Positions 11,776-26,231 of a stretch of 64,000 nucleotides of DNA are shown here, piece after piece. Below the pieces are notes generated by a model. That model saw nothing but the letters and a program-made list of their open reading frames with translations. It did not search any database and was not told the origin of the DNA. The stretch is taken from the NCBI GenBank assembly GCA_008360975.2, contig CM039179.1:57698666-57762665 (forward strand), written 5' to 3'. The stretch is from Lichenostomus cassidix (lineage: Eukaryota; Chordata; Aves; Passeriformes; Meliphagidae). A program made the position numbers and the translations under genes. Positions within the stretch are counted from its first letter, which is position 1, and every line of letters begins with the position of its first letter.

Positions 11776-14700
11776 CGATCTGTCAAGCACTGCCAAGCAC
11801 CACACACATCTCAATTCCAAAACAGAGGAATCTAACATGAATATCCAGAAATCCATACAGAATCATACATATACTGGATGCATTTCCTAAAAATGTAATG
11901 ATGTGCACAACTTCAGTCACTGGACCTGTTTTAGAAGGGTCCTCAAGTGTTCTGTATTTGGCTGGGTAGATATGAAATAATAACAGCAGGTTTGCCCGTG
12001 CTCCAAATCTAATTCATCTTGTCAAGTTCAGCAGAACTTGCAGTCCTTGGCTTGTTGCCTCAGAACACTTAATTAATTTGGGTTCTATTTGTGATTTTTG
12101 AGGGAAAGATGCCTAATTCATTAACTATCTCTGCAAATTCATGAATACAGCACCTAAATATGGAGAAAGATTCTTGAATTTTCTCCCAGGCACTGTTGTG
12201 ACAGCATAAAAGTAATGAAAATAATTCCTTTGCTCCTTTATCATGTTTTATCCAGAAACATATAATAGGAAGCACAAAAACATTAGGATTGACTTTCCCA
12301 CTTTTTATTTTTTGTTTTTAATCCTTCTTATCCCTACCGGATATACAATTCTTTGAGGAGTGCATGTGTTTGGTATTAATTAGAGTTCATCATAGGTAAC
12401 ACCAATCTGCTTAGAAGATCTCTAAGCTAGAAGAGAACCTGAGCACAGGAGGCAATCCAGGCCTGACTGGAAGAATGTGTGCAGCTAAAACTGGGATTAA
12501 TGAAGGAATGAACAAAACAAGAATTTTGTATGTCTTTTGGTGCCCCTCCAGAAATTCCTCACAATTTGTATTACTGCTGTGATGTTTTTGGTTGTTGCTG
12601 GTTGTTGTTGAAATAATTAAATAGGTCTAGCATATTACATTATTTTCAAATTAATGTATTATATTTATTAATTATAAAATAAAATAGCTTTAATAATATT
12701 TGGTTTACATTTGTCATCAGCAGACAGTTAAAATGTAACTGCTGTTGGATAAGCTATATCCAGAGAAATTAGGCACAGTCTTTCCCTGAAATACAAGAAA
12801 TCTGAAGCATGAAATCTTTTTTGGTGAAACTTGTTTTCTTATATCTGGATAGGATATGAAGCTCTTGAAAAAAATATAAATGCCAAACATCAATATTCTT
12901 ATCATCATGAGGATATCCAACCTCAATGTTTTTCATTAGGTTATCTATGGCCTGGGGACGAGGGAAGTGAAAAGCTTCCATATGCAACCATAGCACTGAA
13001 ATAAAACATAGGAGCTGTGTGATAGGAAACCAATCAAGCATAAGCAATTATAACACTGTAACTCTGCAATTGCAGTGTTTTCTCAGTCATGCTTGAGCCC
13101 TGTAGCAACCTGGTAGGATTGCATCTTCATATTTACTTTTTTTTCCTTAATTCAATGAAAATGATACTGAGAATGAAGAAGGGAAAATCCAGCCTCTTTC
13201 AGTATAGTGTTCCTCCTAGGTGTGCTAGAGAAATGGTCCTCTGTTCATATTCCTTTTTGCTCCATAACTACTGCATCCCTGCTTGCTCAGGGGTAAAAGA
13301 GAAATAGAACAACATTTGCCTTTTTACCTTATTGCATCTCCCACAGTTTCTGCTTTAATCAGAATCCTGAACAGACTTCTGCTTCACACAACAGGTTGCT
13401 ACCAGATTATCAAATCAAATCAACTCCCTTTCTTTTCAACATCAGGGTGGAAATACTTTCCTACTACAACCTTCCTTTTTGACTTTCCTAACATATGCTT
13501 GTGGCCATCTTCAGTCCATCTAGTGTCTGTAGTATGATTCAGCACAGGAGCTGAAGCTGACTCAGACTGACAGCACTTGATTGATGATACACAGCTAAGT
13601 GTGCAGAAGCTGCTTGATGGAAATTACTTTAATGAGTGATTTGAATATGCCTGATGCTTGTAGACTACATAAATTTGAGATAGTGAACCTCTTGAATCAA
13701 GAGAAATTAAGCTGAGTTGGTAGCTGAGGTAGTATAAGGAAAAACAGCTGGTTTTGCTTGTACTGAATCATATGCTTTTATTATTTGTAGCTGTTCTGGT
13801 AACAGTTTTGACCCACTTTCTTGCATAATACAAATGAGGAGGCAGATAAGGAAAAAAGGTGGATATATTCATATATGGATATAGAGACTGACTTCTCTAC
13901 TCTCTGGCTGTCCTTTTTCATTGGTCTTGTCTTTAGATCTCCTATGTTCTTATCATAATTCACCTTAAAGCCCACCAACCAGTTAAAAAAATAAAACCAA
14001 CCAAAACCAAAAACCCAATAATAGTTCCAGCAGCAATTTACCTTGTAAATAAGTTCAAATTAAAACCCCTATCCTCAAATTGGCAGCACGTTGTGAGCTA
14101 ATGAACCAACACAGAGCCCCACTGCTTTGAGATAGAATAACATTCAAGCCCCAGTTTTAAATAGTTTGCCTGTGGGCAAACTGTTATAACCATATGGAGC
14201 TCCACTGACTTCACATAGGGTAAGGCTGAGAGCCTAATCCTGCACAGCATTGTCATATAATGCTGACTGCCAACTGCAAAATCCAAGGTCCTGATTTGTC
14301 CCACCAAACTTTAGAGATCTGAGGCATTAAATTTATGAGTAGCTTCCCCTTAGGCTGCAAAGACTCTGCAGAGAAGAGGTGAGACCTGAGGTCGCCACTG
14401 ATTATAGGATGAGACAACAGCCTCACAGATCCTAAATCAAAAACATAAATTTAAATTAAACAAACTCAGACTCTGCTTTATAAATTTCTTCAGGAGAGCA
14501 ACTATAATTTGATTTGGTTTTGTGATATATATGATGAACTTTTTAACAGAATAAATGCATATGGATACAGATGCCTGGATTTCCAGAACATTCAGAGTAG
14601 CCACTCTAACTAGTATTATTCTTTTACTGCAAAAACTCCACAATTTATTTCTCTGAGCATAGGTACAAACATTTCACTGATGTTGTTCATTTCATCATCA

Positions 14701-17700
14701 TAATTATTTTTACAAATATAAAAAGTACCTTAACACACTGAAATCTAAACACTGTTTATGCAAGTTACTACAGTGACGTAATTGTAAAACACACAAAAAT
14801 CAAAATTTATTTTGATCTAAATAGCCTGTGTGTTGCAACATAAGAAAACTGCAAAGCACCCATAATTCCTTCTTTCCTCCTTTTGACAATTCAAAAAAAC
14901 CTGCTGTGATGAGAAGATTTTCACAGAAAAATGCAGCATTTTATAATTAGAAAGCATGTTTTTTGTTTAGGCAACTCTGCCAACAACAACAATTTTCAAG
15001 AGAGTCATTTGTTTGTTTGTTTGAAAACAATATAAATGTTTGGAAAAACAAAATGTAATTAATGTGCCTATAATGAAAAGATAGTGTGGATCAAAGTGAT
15101 GGGACCAAATAACCAACTGGATAAGAGACACTCAAGAGTACACTTCAGCCATTAAAAAAAAAAATTAAGTAAGATTCCTTCCCTACTGTGTTCTATATAA
15201 CATATGAAATAGTCCTCCTAATTTAGGAAGATATAATTTCTTTCACATAAATATGTAATAGAGATGGGGAGAATCTTTTAAGAGTGCAGGATATATGCTG
15301 ACATTATTTCTTTTGATCCTTGGCACTGCATAGCTAACATGGAAAGAGGAAAATTTATATTTTTAAAAGGGAACATACATTGTTCACAATCTATCTTGTG
15401 CCCACATTTTAAAGTAATAAAAAAGATTCAAATTGTACTATTCTGTCAGTAGCCGCTGTCCTACACAATGTAAATTCTTCTTACAGCAGCATAGTTCTTG
15501 AAGCTAAACTGCCAGGAACCACAGCGTTGCTGGATGAAGGCCAATAGAGAGGAGCAAGACCTCCAGATGGATAAACCAGGCTTTCATCTGATTCCCAGAT
15601 ATCTCCTTGGGTGTCAGGGGATGCATAAGCTCTTTCAAAAGTCTTTCAGTTAAAACCTAGTAAACACACAGTGGAAAATTTATAAAGTATCGTCAGAGAC
15701 AACCCCACAGAATGCATCAGAGGTGTGTAAGCACATAATATGAGCCTTCCACCCCTAAACTCTGGTGAGGAACAGCTAGACATAAATAGACAAATTATTT
15801 GTTCTGAAATTTGTGGGTTTGGCTTTTTTTCTTGTACATTAATTCTTCTGACCCCAAACTGTTTCTGGATGTTATTGTTTGTAGTCCATATGTTTACAGA
15901 GCTATGGAGTTCCAGAAGGATCTGTCAGTCCCAGCGTGGACAGTCTTTAGTAAGTTGCAAAGATCAGTAAATTAGGTCAGATTCACAACAACACAAAGAC
16001 AGTTTTACAGCAGTCTTGCTACTTTAAAAAAGGGAAAATTTCTTTAAGGGAAATTAATACAATTAACTCCAGCTTGATTCCCTTCTTTACAGCCAAGAAT
16101 TTGCAAAATATACAAAAAAAAAAAAAGAGACAAATAATTCATCAAATCAGTAGACAGAGGAAGTATAATGAAATTCAGACTTAAAAAAAATTACAAGTGA
16201 GCTGTTTTAGACCAGTTGAAAGAAAGACTTTCTCCTGTACTATTTCTGTGCATATGAAATTGCTACAGTATTCAGAATTATAAATAGAACAGGATATACA
16301 CTAATCATTTGTTTTTACTCTTAATTGTGGCTTTCTTTCATTTAGGTTATCTATAACATATAATTAGAGATTGCTGTAAGGAAGCAATTTATCTCACAAA
16401 CACCTGACATTTCTAAATTTTCATGAGTTATGGTGACCGTTGAACCCCTTGAATGAATTACTGCCTTGAAACCACCTCTCTATTTCAAGGAACAACCTTA
16501 CAAATGCAGAAACCTCTGCTTCTTGGCAACTGTGGTAGCATTTCAAATGTCTGTGTCTCTGGGCACTTTAAACTAATATTTCATTAGTTGTTAAAACAGG
16601 GTAAGGTCTATGCTCTCTATCGATTGCCAAATAAATTGTTGTGAGACATTATTTTTCCCCTCTAGTACACCACTTTTTCTTGTTTGCTTGTTTTCTGCCT
16701 CTGATTCTGGAACATGTACAAGGGATTTGCTTTATCGGAGATGAATAATATTATTGTCATATATCATTTTGGTTTTTGACTTTTTTTTTATTTGCAGGTT
16801 TTTTTCCATATATTGTAATTTGATTTTTAATACTGCTTTTGGTTGGGTCATTAGCCAGTCTTGGCTAGATATAACTCTCCTTGACAATAAAACCAAAGGT
16901 AAGAATGCTGGAAATAAAACTGCTATGCTAACATTCATAAAAAGTAGTTTGTTGAATTAGAGTTAGTAATAAGAGCATGCTGAAGAGTTGTGGAAACACC
17001 CCAAAGTCTCATTGCATCCTGATCTTCATAACCTTTCTTCCCAGATAAAGGTTGTTCATGATACTACATTGGTCACATACATGGTAAATGAGATGGACTT
17101 CCAAGGATGAACAACACTCTGGCCAGTAAAAACTGGATCTGTAGCATTTTTTAACTATTCTTCAGCTCAGTTTCATTAACTATTGCAGAAATCAATTGCC
17201 TTTACCTAGTGCATTTCTAATCACATTTGTGTTAGATGAGAATTCATTAGGATCTGTAAATTCATTAGGATCAGAAAAATCACTGAGACTTAGCCACTGC
17301 TACTTTTATATTAAGCAACTTTAAAAGCAAGTCATAGACATTATTTCTACTTTCCTTTAGATTTAGGTAATCCAAGACAGAGAAATCTGGTACAAAGAAA
17401 TGGTGGTTTCATCTTCCTAAAACTCAGGGGATTGTTCACAGAGACAGGAACACATTTGATGAATTTAGCTTTCATTTTGTTAAAGAGTTACTTATGAATA
17501 GCTCTCACTTTGAAATATATGAACAATTTATAAAAATGTAATGTGCATATATTTTAGTATGAGAGAAGTCTTGAACCATTCCATTTGCTGACATCCATGA
17601 CTAAGTATTATATATTCTCGACTTGATGAACACAACTTGCATGGCTATGGATATAGAAGAAGGAAGAGAAATTTAATTTATTGAGGTAAGTGCTTAGTCT

Positions 17701-17963
17701 TGCAAAGACACATTATGGTGAAATTTTTGTCTCCAACAAGTATTCTTACAAGCATATAAATGCTTATAAGCATAAGATATTCTTTATATAAACAATATCT
17801 CATAAACTATTCTGAATTTCAGTCAAAAGACACCTAAACTGTATGAGTTCCCACATATATCATGGCATTTGTTCTATTATATAAATTTGAACTTTAATGT
17901 GCACACTTCTGGATATACATGCATATGTATATGCATATACATACATATGTATGTAGTTATATC
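11776..17963. other. Six-kilobase stretch without recognised features
   Basis: AT-rich sequence with short A runs (for example near 16110), a (GTTT)n bit near 15010 and a 14 bp direct repeat aattcattaggatc at 17241-17254 and 17259-17272. No CR1, LTR or gene is recognisable. Open frames are all below 95 codons. Confidence 0.5.
17905..17956. repeat. ATAC/ATGTAT-rich low-complexity stretch
   Basis: Alternating ATATAC, ATGCAT and ATGTAT units, partly self-complementary (catacatatgtatg is a perfect 14 bp palindrome). Confidence 0.7.
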
Positions 17964-17996
17964 TGTACTGGGTCTGGCTGGAATGGAGTTAACTGG
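17964..17996 (+). mobile_element. Short LTR 5' end fragment
   Basis: The 30-odd bases beginning TGTACTGGGTCTGGCTGG and including GGAGTTAAC resemble the start of a common avian ERVL-type LTR known from memory. They also resemble the minus-strand start of the solo LTR at 31451-31873 (TGTCTCAGGTCCAGCCAGG...GGGTTAA), mostly differing by transitions. Nothing after about 17996 matches, so this is a remnant at best. Confidence 0.45.
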
Positions 17997-18769
17997 TTTT
18001 TTTTAAAGTTCATTGTCACAGAATTTTGTGTGAAAGTTTCACTGATCAGAAAACTAATTGTGAGAAATTCCCTAAGTTTATTCTGACTGATTAAAGCGTA
18101 ATTATTCCTGTCTCTGCACTTAGAACTTCTGTGGTTTTTATTACACAGGGGATGGTCTCATATCATAAAAGTACTTTCAAGTGGGTGATGGTAGTGGGAG
18201 ATTTGACTATTAAATATAGACAGATGGGTTTGTTAGGTGTCAGAGAACTACTTGGTAACTCACCTGCTGAGTGCAAATGCAGTGAACTTCACAAGATGTT
18301 CAGAAAAGCATCTGGGGATCATGTTCTTTGGTCCTTATTGTTAATGATATAGGGGAGCATAGGAAAAACATTCTGGAGGCTAAACTCAGACTCCCACCCA
18401 GGAGACCAACCTCCTTGAGCTCCACCATGAGGTTCTGTGAAATAATTCTAGCCCCACGTGTGAGGCCCAGGAGGCAGAAAGGAGGAATCAAATGTCTCAA
18501 TGAATGAATGAGATTGTGCTAGAGAGATGAGGCATTTAGGATGTTAGGAAGGGAAACAAAATAACCTGTAAAGGAAGAAAACTTTTCACCTTAATCAAAG
18601 TGGTACAAGGCAGCTGGTGTTGAAAACTAAAAGATAACAGAGGAATATTTGGAATAAAACCCAGGCAGACACCTAGGTGTTGGGTGATTTCCATATCTGG
18701 TACTTGTTAATGTGTAACCAGGACTGCCTGACATTCACCACAGACTTTTGAAGGAACCCAAGTGTGAAG
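17997..18769. other. Unassigned, possibly old transposon debris
   Basis: Contains a 73-codon plus frame (18131-18352) with no reliable family match. The sequence lies just upstream of CR1-like remnants, so it may be further decayed LINE, but I cannot support that. Confidence 0.3.
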
Positions 18770-19022
18770 TTGTAGAAGCAGAAGCCAAAATGTGTAAGAC
18801 ATCATCACAAACTGCAGTTGTGCCAGAGGACTGGCAGGTCACCAATGTAATTCACAGGTATGGACAGGGCTCTGAGGGGAATCCTAGGGACTGCAGACAC
18901 ATGAACCTGGCTTCTTTCCTGAGTGCCCATCTGGCAGAGTCAGTAACAAAAGTTACAGCCACTGAAATAATGAAAATGTGGATACACATATTCTGTTAGG
19001 AAAGGATCAGGAAGGATTCTTT
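18770..19022 (+). mobile_element. Decayed CR1-like reverse transcriptase fragment
   Basis: The plus-strand frame contains VPEDWQVTNV followed by a GNP motif. This resembles the CR1/LINE segment usually written VPEDWR.ANV.PIFKKG...GNP.NYRPVSLTS. The later part decays and the frame ends at 18999. It appears older and more diverged than the other CR1 pieces here. Confidence 0.55.
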
Positions 19023-19334
19023 CCTGTTAATAAAGAATTTGTAATAGGAAATCACCCCCAAAAACCCTGCTATTATTTGAGGAGCTTTGGGAGAGCAAAC
19101 GGACAAGAGACATAGGAAGGTAACAATGTATTTGGAATTTGAAAAATTCTCTATATAAAATTCAGCAGCAAAAATAAGTTGTCATAAATGGAGATTGGGC
19201 TGGTACATACCCCTTCTGGCTGTACCTGATTCTCTCCTTGTCCTTTACATGTCACATGATGGCACTCAAGCTGATCTGCTCCTGTAGAAAATCTTGGAGG
19301 GTGTACATCTTGGCTACTGCGCAGCTGTGTTTTC

Positions 19335-19560
19335 TTCGCATTTCAAAGACAGAGTGGAGTTAGAAAGAGCACAGAAAAGGGCAGCTGCAACAATTATGGA
19401 GCTGGAACAGAAGCAGTCCTGCCTTTAAAAATACCTTTTTTCAATAAAAAGAATAAGACTGAATGTATCCTAGGCTGGTACATCCCTAGAAGGCTGACTC
19501 CTTAGTCATGATGAAGAGAAGTGTTTAAGTCAAAGGCATTTTTAAGACATTTAATATTTT
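19335..19560 (+). mobile_element. Probable CR1-like downstream fragment
   Basis: Stretches such as agagtggagttagaaagagcac and agaaaagggcagc...caattatggagctgga resemble the CR1 region that encodes ERVQRRA and the downstream 'ggctgga' segment. It has the same orientation as the RT fragment 300 bp upstream, so both may be one old insertion. Weak similarity only. Confidence 0.4.
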
Positions 19561-20584
19561 AAAGAAATTTTAGGATATCTTGATTGGGAATTTAAGTTTA
19601 ATTCAGGACCATGTCTTTGGGGCCAGGAACCTGAACATCGAGTATTATCTCCAGTAAAACTGAGTTAATTTTCAGATTCAGAAACCAAGGGCTTGAATTG
19701 CCTAAACAAGATTAAGGGAAGTTTCTTGCACCACAAACAGTTTTAGAGTGTCTGATACATCTGCACAGGGACCATGCATGTAACACCATGCTGTCTGGAG
19801 AAGCAGATGGGGGCCAAACCAGATGAATCAATGCATTTTACAGTTATGTACAGGAAATTGAACTGCACACACTATATCCTACCTGCAATTTAAAAAAACC
19901 CAAAAATAAAAATATTTTTAAAAACCCTGAAAAATATAGGAAGAAATAATATTAAGAGGCTGAATACTATGTCTGCAGTTTTACTCATGTAATAGCAGTT
20001 TAGGGATGTTGAAATGATGATAGATTTTGCTGAATCAGATAAATGCAAGTTCTACTCAACCAAATATGTAGAATACTATCTACAGGTTCTCCTTTGGCAT
20101 TTCAACTTTAGGCAATATCAGCTTTTGCCCTTGGAATTTCTTGCTGGCTGCAGGTCAGAAGGCTTTACACAATAAAGTATAATTTACCTCATAATTAGCT
20201 TACAAATAAAAATAGGTAATATCTCAAGCAGTATCAAACTTACTTTGAGTGTACAGTTCACTAATTTCTACTGAAGAAATTCAAATGCAATATCTTAATT
20301 TACTCTAGTAATATGGCTTTTAGTCAGTATGATTTCACTTTAAAATGCTGTTTTGTCTCCCTTGAAAAATAAGACAACTGAATGTGCATTAAAAGTAAAT
20401 TAGAAATTATTATAGTAATAAAAAGAAGAGATAGCTAGATAAGAAACCTCTGTTGATTACCAAATAGTTGAGTCCTCACTGGAGTTCTCTGTTATGCAAC
20501 ATCTTTCCACAAATTTTTCTTAAATGTTAGCAGAGTGCATCTGAATAATTCAGACTTAGAATTCATCTCCTCTCTAGGCAAATT

Positions 20585-20609
20585 GGGGGGGGGGAGGGGG
20601 GGTGGCGGG
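20585..20609 (+). repeat. G-run with G-quadruplex potential
   Basis: G10, A, G7, T, GG, C, GGG: four or more G tracts within 25 bp. The pattern can fold as a G-quadruplex on the plus strand and stands out sharply from the AT-rich surroundings. Confidence 0.8.
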
Positions 20610-23434
20610 CAGAAAAGGAAAAGGCAAGACACTGGGACAATGCCTGAGGCTTTGTAAAATGCTGTTGACTATGTTTTCCTTCTAAAAAAATACACACAAG
20701 ACAAGAAAGGTGGAAACCTTCATCACTGACTGAATGTGATGGGTTTTGATATTACTTGTGCTGAATGTTTTGATTTTTATTTCCAATGTTTTTTCAGTTA
20801 GACTACTCTTTGTTAATGTACATAAAATAAATTGTCGACACTGAGGAAGAATTATGTTGACGTTAAATGTTTTTACCATGATTTTGATCTTTCATTTCAT
20901 GGAATATTCAACTTTATTTCAAATTTAGAATGAAACCAAACACTGATATACTTCAGTAACAGAATCTATACCCCACTCTTCCCCAGTTCAAATAGTACAG
21001 CTAAGTAGATATAAATAAGGATGTGAGGAAAGGTAAACTTACTAAAACACGGATGAGGAAAAATCTCCTAAAAAATGTTTCTGGAATCAGTGATAGTAAG
21101 AAGATGTTTAATACTTCTCATGCATTTCATAAATTTTATTTAGTGGTTTGATGATAAGAAGTGTCATAACTTTACATGGTTTTTTGATATTGTTTGGATA
21201 GCTGTATTCTATGTATATTTTAGACTTCACTTCAGTGGACTGTAACTGACTTGATTTGGGAGTCTAAAAGATCTGAAAAAGAATTTAGATAACAAGCAGG
21301 ATTTATCTATCAGTTCAGGATGCCTGTTGCATACAAGTAATAAAATTTATTTTTGCATGAAGATTTAGTAGTCTTGCATCATTTTGCTGAATTAGAATGA
21401 TTATTATAGTGTAAAAATAATAAAATATTTCTTAAATGAAACTATAACATATTTAATAATTAAACCCAGCCATTTTGTTTGCTCATTTCCCAATTAAATG
21501 ATTCAATTTACTATCACAAAATACTATTAAAGAAGGGAAATTTGCATTCTTTATTTTTAATTGATACATCTCTATATATTCAGACAGAGAGAGAAATGAA
21601 TAGTGATTGTATGAATGTATACTGGTGTCACCCACAGTTTGTGTGAAGTAAATTTAAAACTGTTTGTTTGTTTAGAAACAAAAGTAAGTAAAATTTATAA
21701 ATTGACAAACTAAAAGGTAACCTTCAAATGAATGTGGAGGATGAATGAGCTTCTGAGAAGAACACTTTGTAATTGGTGGAGTACTTGTTGCCTGCTAAAG
21801 GCTTTGATACTGGGTGTGGTAGAAAAATAAAACACCTACAATGGTTCTCATGTTACTGCAATCTATAGCACTAAACCTGAGTACTATAATTCTTGGAGAA
21901 GATGCAAAAGAGGTTCTAAGATGAATAGAGATAAATTTTGATCTCAAATAGGAAAAAGCCACCCATAAGATTTGCGCAAAACTTAACATGTTCCTCCCAG
22001 ATATTTCTATCACTACATATTTCATCTTTCATGCTGAATTCTCTGCTTTTTCAGCCTTATTTGATTTTGAAACCAGTTGTGATCCATTCTACAAACAGAC
22101 TAGAAGGTGCAAAGTCAACATTTTCATGTTTCTATTATAAATATTTCATCAAAAATAAGTGACTTATTGTTTATCAGTTTCAACTACAGTTGGACTGAAG
22201 AAAAACACAAAGGACTATTAATGTTTTGCTACTCTGGGAACATGTGTTGATACAGGGAATGCTGAATAATTTTTAAATTTCTCTCTTCTTTCCAATGTCT
22301 AGTTTCCACAAAAAAAAAAAAAAAGCTGAGAATTTCTACAAAGAGAAATGAGAAATTCCAGATACAGTACAAAACACTTTTTAGGGGAGAAGGATTGTTT
22401 TTCAGTTTTACTCCTTCTTAGACTTTTGGGACTGTGATTCCTAATTTTTACTGCTTTTCATTTTGCAGGTGTGTCTTTTGTGTTGATAATAGATACATTG
22501 TATCTTCTGCAAAGGATTCCAGGCAAAAATAATTATTTTTACTTATAGTGGTACTCCCTTATTTTTTTTTTAATGAACCTTTCAGATGGCACACCATTTT
22601 TAGAAAGAAGAATTTTCCCCTCTACGAAACTTGCTAGAGTGTGAACTTTCGTATTACAAGTCATTTATGAAAAAGTAAATCATGGACTCTCCTTAAGACT
22701 GTATGGCATTTAATATAAAACCAAACGTGATCGTTACTAATTAGTATTAAAGTTGTGTATATGAGTGACTGTTGCTCACTTTAGAATATTCTAGGTGCAG
22801 AAGAGTGAATAAGGCATAAATAAAGGGGAGTTGTAAAGCAAAGCAACAGAAAATTGTAGCATAGATAATATACGGTAGGTTATTTGTAAAGTGGGGCAAA
22901 ATAGGTCTGCACTAGGCAAAAGGCCACATCTAAATGGCAAAAGGACATCTTACCTAACCTAATAATAATATCCAAGGCCATTTAGAGTGATTGCATAGAG
23001 CTGGTTTGTTTTGCCATTGAATAATGTATTGGAACAGCTTTGCAATATTTTAATTAATTGATGAGTATGTGGTTTCCTTATCCATATTTTAGCATTAGAT
23101 GACCAATCATTGTCTTCCAGTCAATTAGTCAATGAATCTTTCCATAAATTTTGTTTCTCAGTGCTAGTGATTTCATACTGCAAGGTGTGACTCAATTTAA
23201 AGCATTTTACAACATTTGTAGTATTTGTATTTCAGCCTCTCATCTGATGAAAATATCCAGTAAATAATTCACTTGTTTATGTAAAAATCAAGTGATATTT
23301 GAAATAAAGGCAAAAAGAAAGATGCAGGGATAAAATTGCATTAACTTTTGATACTTACTTTGGGGTTTTTTATAACTGCAATCAGTCAAACATCATGACA
23401 TAGGGATTATTTGGAGAAGTTATAGTTCTGTGTT

Positions 23435-23456
23435 AAAGTGAACAGTAGTTCACTTT
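23435..23456. repeat. Small perfect hairpin
   Basis: Arms AAAGTGAAC and GTTCACTTT (9 bp) with loop AGTA. Function unknown. Confidence 0.75.
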
Positions 23457-26231
23457 CACTTTCCTCAATAAATTCTGGATTTCAGGAGCCTAAGTCTTTC
23501 TTCTGTAGTAAGCCACACAAATATTGGTAAGAGGATTTTGAAAACAGTTTATTGTGGTTGTTCAATGAGATACAGTGGCCTTAAGTGAGAAACCTATACA
23601 GTTATATATGTCTGAAAAGGCTGAAAAAATATTTGCCTTTGCAATGCAAGCAAATGTGATGCACAAAACACACAACTCGATGCAGTGATTTGACATTGTA
23701 CAGGTAGGCGTTTAAAACTTGGAGAGTATGTGAAAATTGATTTTTGATGCACTAAAAATATAACACAGTATATTAAAGATTTTTTTATTTTTGTAAAACA
23801 AAAACCCACATGGTAGGCCATAAACATTTTCTCCACAAAGGAAGAAATAGCTATCACATCATTAAAAGAAGAAAACAAGCTTTTTTATTTAGGCATCAAC
23901 TCTTTTCTCTCATCTCAGAAGGCTACTCAATAATAAATTTCAGTTCTATTTCTTACCCTGATTGTCTCACCTGTCTGAAACATAGATGACAGCTGTTCTT
24001 CTTCCAGCTAGGTCATATAATTGCTATTCTTTCAGAGTAGTGGGTTACCACCATACTGTACCAGACACAAGAACTTTCAATCACTTTTTCCTAGTTTCCT
24101 TAAATACTTTTCCTAACTCCACTTAGAATGTCAGTGTTTTGGGATGTTTCCTCCCTCTCTGATAACAGATTCTGTAGAGGGCAACTGCCATACGAAATTG
24201 GCTGCAACTAATTTACTTAACTCTTCCCCACTACTGTCTCAGTAGTTAATGAATTAAAAAATGTCGCAATCGGTATGGACAAAAAATATCTTTTTACTTG
24301 GCAAAAAAATTGTGCCCTACTGCCTATAAATAATCCTATTTCTCTCAAATTATGTTTTCTGGTTATACTCAAAAAAATTTTATCGGCCAAGAAGACAGTA
24401 GAAGTGGCCATGAAATAATAGTCATAGTAAATCTATTGCCATCTGTCTTCATTACATTAACATACAGAACTAGCTGGCGATGTGCCAATTTCTTTCTGAG
24501 GCTGTTTTAGCATTCTTCCTCATTCAACAGATCCACAAATTTTGTTTTTAATGTAGGTATAAGTACTTAATATTTACTTGCATAAGATTGATATTGCTGG
24601 ACAAACATGCCTTGTTACTCATAGCTGAAAAATCTTTCTACATGACTTGTGCACACAGAAAGAAAGCATTTTTTCATACCTTGCTAGGTAGAGGTGACAC
24701 CTATGCTTCAGCTATTACTGTCTTGATGATTCACTTTATTCCAAAGGTTAATAAAGTTTTTGAATGTCATTGACTCCATAGCATGCATGAATTTATGATA
24801 AAATTACAGGTCAATATATTATGCCTTTCCATTTTTCACTTTATGCAGAATTTAGTGATAACACAGATGAACTACTTAGGATACTAATTAATAGAAGGTA
24901 TTATATTATATAAATTAATGGAATTTTTTTCCTTGAAGTTAATTTTCATTAAAAAAAAAATGCTCGAATGTCATGACAGTGTGTCAGCTATTAATAGAGG
25001 ATGACTCTGTGAAGACCCTGCCCTGAAGTAACTCTCCTAAAACAAATTCAAAAAACAAACTGAACTTCACAAGCCCATTCCTGTTACTTAGGTCATATCC
25101 CCAGATGAAGTACACATGTCCATGTGCATATTTTAGCTTAGATGTCAATTATCTTCTTAACATCATTGTCTCATCAGATTAAGCAAAAAAAATCTCTGGA
25201 CAAATTAGAAAACTACTGGATTACATTAGTATGCAAAAAAATCTCCAGCACTTCAACACAAAATTAAATTTATAGTATTCATCCATATTTTCCTATGCCA
25301 AAAGCACTATTCAACTTTATAGTGATAATTCTTAAATATAGAAAACAGTCTTGGAATATTTATGTGGTTCATACTTTTTATCAATAATATAATAGATGCT
25401 TGTTTTGTTAAGGATCATGCCTTGGCCCAGGAAGAACCGCTAATTATTATTTTTACATAGCAATCCCATAATGAAGTATATGGAAGCAAAATTCCAGACT
25501 CTACAGCTGTACACAATTCAGTAACACTGCAAGTCATGCTCTTGCCTCTGTTGTGGGGCATAATCTCCTCAGCATTTTTATTATGAAAACTTCTTAACCA
25601 GAAGTAGGAAGTGATTTTTATTTGACATTATCCAAGGTACTCTATAACCATTTCCAAAGAGGATTTGCTTGTGTTAGGCTGAATTGAGGTCCATACTTTA
25701 CATGATGGTACAGTTTTTCAGCCAATTACTTCACTGTTAAAGTCAATAGCTCTTTATGGACTTGAAGTTTGATGTTTGCCCTTCTATTACAGATCTCAGA
25801 TTCTCTGCAATATGAAAATAATCATAGAATGTATTGATTCAGTTCAAAGCATGGAAAACGCTTTGCTTATATGTTCACACAAGAAATTTTTGCAAAAACA
25901 TTTGCTCTCAAAGTAAAACTTGCATTTTTTCAGTTATCGCCAGTTGCACTTTTTCTCGTATTTCATCTATTATTCTGTAGGAAAAACAAACAGCCTCTGA
26001 AATTGCAAATGTATTCTCTATGTTCCCACTTACGCTTTCCTGTGTGTGCCTGTGCTCGGGCATACATAAACATGTACACACCACCTGAAAAATACATGAG
26101 AAGAAAATGGTAAGAAAACCATTAGAGATTTTAGTTTGTAATAATCTACCTGGACGGGATTAATATTTTGCAAAAGGAGACAGTTTTGTTTCTTTTGTGA
26201 ACCTCTGCTCCATACACTGTAGGTGGAGATT

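Larger units (their letters stand above)
19561..26231. other. Long gene-free stretch
   Basis: About 6.7 kb of AT-rich DNA with no recognised transposon. Included are a G-run (20585-20609), an A16 run near 22310 and a small hairpin (23435-23456). Open frames are all below 100 codons. Confidence 0.5.

Noticed and set aside
18131..18352. Possible CR1 endonuclease segment (VVGD...)
   Set aside because: Only a four-residue resemblance, with none of the expected flanking motifs.
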